Made by a program: the position numbers and the translations under genes. Shown piece after piece: positions 6,924 through 7,353 of a stretch of DNA of 7,353 nt. The notes beneath the pieces were generated by a model. The model was given only the letters and a program-made list of their open reading frames with translations. It had not been told where the DNA came from and did not search any database. The DNA lies in contig SKTJ01000298.1 in the NCBI GenBank assembly GCA_007122565.1, positions 1 through 7,353 on the forward strand. Direction: 5' to 3'. The first letter of the stretch is position 1; every line of letters begins with the position of its first letter. Source of the stretch: Syntrophomonadaceae bacterium (GTDB lineage Bacteria > Bacillota > Dethiobacteria > DTU022 > UBA8154).

Positions 6924-7199
6924 ATGATGCAAACAATTATGACGAACAAAAAGAAATTGATGGTGGTATGCTGCACCCTGCTGCTACTGGCAGTGCTACT
7001 TGGGCTGACCGGAGTGGCTACTGCCCAGGAGATGGATGAAGATTTTATGGGTATCATGGAGCAAATTGCTGACGATATTGAGGAGATTCATGAAGATATG
7101 CACAAAGTATCTTTTGCCCTGAGACTTATTTCTTACTCCAGCATCGGCATTTTCTTTGTTTTACTTGGCCAGGCAGCGATCATGTTAATGAAAAAATAA
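6924..7199 (+). CDS. Small secreted or membrane protein with acidic linker and C-terminal TM helix
   Basis: This 91-residue protein has no family I recognise. Residues 1-34 form a signal peptide or N-terminal helix: TNKKK, a long Leu/Val-rich core, and likely cleavage after GVATA. Residues 36-60 are strongly acidic and alternate hydrophobic with charged positions (EQIADDIEEIHEDMH), which suggests an amphipathic or coiled-coil helix. Residues 66-88 are a second hydrophobic helix ending in a KK tail. If the signal is cleaved, the mature protein is a single-pass protein with an acidic extracellular stub; if not, it is a helical hairpin. AGGAGG at 6910-6915 lies eight bases before ATG 6924. It follows the flippase gene by 49 bases with no convincing terminator or promoter between, so it probably belongs to the same operon and may be a small accessory subunit (inference). 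Confidence 0.75.
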   Translation: MMQTIMTNKKKLMVVCCTLLLLAVLLGLTGVATAQEMDEDFMGIMEQIADDIEEIHEDMHKVSFALRLISYSSIGIFFVLLGQAAIMLMKK

Positions 7200-7244
7200 A
7201 AGAACTGCTTTGTGACGCTCGTATATTAATGTCGGTGGTTTTTG

Positions 7245-7270
7245 CCAGGCGTTCCTGGTCCTGTATTTTT
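7245..7270 (+). terminator. Weak hairpin after the small membrane protein gene
   Basis: CCAGG (7245-7249) pairs with CCTGG (7254-7258) around CGTT. It is followed by TCCTGTATTTTT, a delayed T-run. The stem is only 5 bp, and the next gene's ribosome binding site follows 14 bases later. This is at most a weak or partial terminator. Confidence 0.25.
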
Positions 7271-7297
7271 GGAGTCGTAAAAAGGAAGGTGAGAAAC

Positions 7298-7353
7298 ATG
7301 CGTTTTAGAAAAAGGGCAAATAGTCAAGGAAACCATGTAATCAATAAAAGCTT
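7298..7353 (+). CDS. Start of an unidentified gene, cut by the right edge
   Basis: ATG at 7298 is preceded by GGAAGGTGA (7284-7292), a strong Shine-Dalgarno-like sequence with five bases of spacing. The frame stays open for 18 codons to the window end. The visible start, MRFRKRANSQGNHVINKS, is very basic and could be the cytoplasmic leader of a membrane or pilin-like protein, but this is too little to assign. An in-frame ATG at 7229 lacks a ribosome binding site. The gene probably continues the same plus-strand cluster. Confidence 0.5.
   Translation, partial: MRFRKRANSQGNHVINKS

Noticed and set aside
6509..7057. 182-codon minus-strand frame opposite the flippase and small-protein genes
   Set aside because: It is antisense to two genes with clear family or signal features and strong ribosome binding sites. 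Its product is low-complexity and polar with no recognisable motif.
7229..7297. Earlier in-frame ATG for the last partial gene
   Set aside because: There is no ribosome binding site before 7229, while 7298 has a strong one. The extra residues look like non-coding translation.

Overview
The window looks like chromosomal DNA of a Gram-positive anaerobe-type Firmicute, possibly of the Clostridia/Peptococcaceae kind. This placement is an inference. It rests on strong GGAGG-type ribosome binding sites, TTG and GTG start codons, sigma-A-like promoters, a GLUG-repeat surface protein and a membrane-bound LuxR-type regulator. No rRNA, tRNA, CRISPR array, insertion sequence or phage gene is visible.

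Layout: (1) Positions 1-2349, minus strand, hold one open reading frame of at least 783 codons that runs off the left edge. It encodes an exported protein with a signal peptide, an N-terminal beta-rich region, about ten GLUG repeats and an aspartate-rich linker. (2) Positions 2350-2514 hold its likely promoter and one or two hairpin terminators of the upstream gene. (3) Positions 2515-4008, minus strand, encode a 12-helix MFS-like membrane protein fused to a C-terminal LuxR DNA-binding domain. (4) Positions 4009-4214 are non-coding and carry a nested inverted repeat. (5) Positions 4215-5042, minus strand, are uppP, undecaprenyl-diphosphate phosphatase, with a TTG start. (6) Positions 5043-5264 are a divergent promoter region. 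(7) From 5265 on the plus strand comes a tight gene set: a small class I SAM methyltransferase with nicotianamine-synthase-like motifs, a UPF0104/LPG-synthase-TM flippase-like membrane protein, a 91-residue signal-bearing small membrane protein, and the first codons of another gene cut by the right edge.

Two themes emerge. The right half is concerned with the membrane and lipids: UppP recycles the lipid carrier undecaprenyl phosphate, and the divergent operon pairs a methyltransferase with a flippase-like protein. The left half pairs a membrane-embedded transcription factor with a large secreted repeat protein just downstream. A strong terminator separates them, so the second gene is more likely a regulatory target or an independent unit than part of the same operon. 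No complete undescribed system can be demonstrated from this window. The most interesting leads are the membrane LuxR regulator beside the surface protein, and the methyltransferase-flippase-small-protein operon divergent from uppP.
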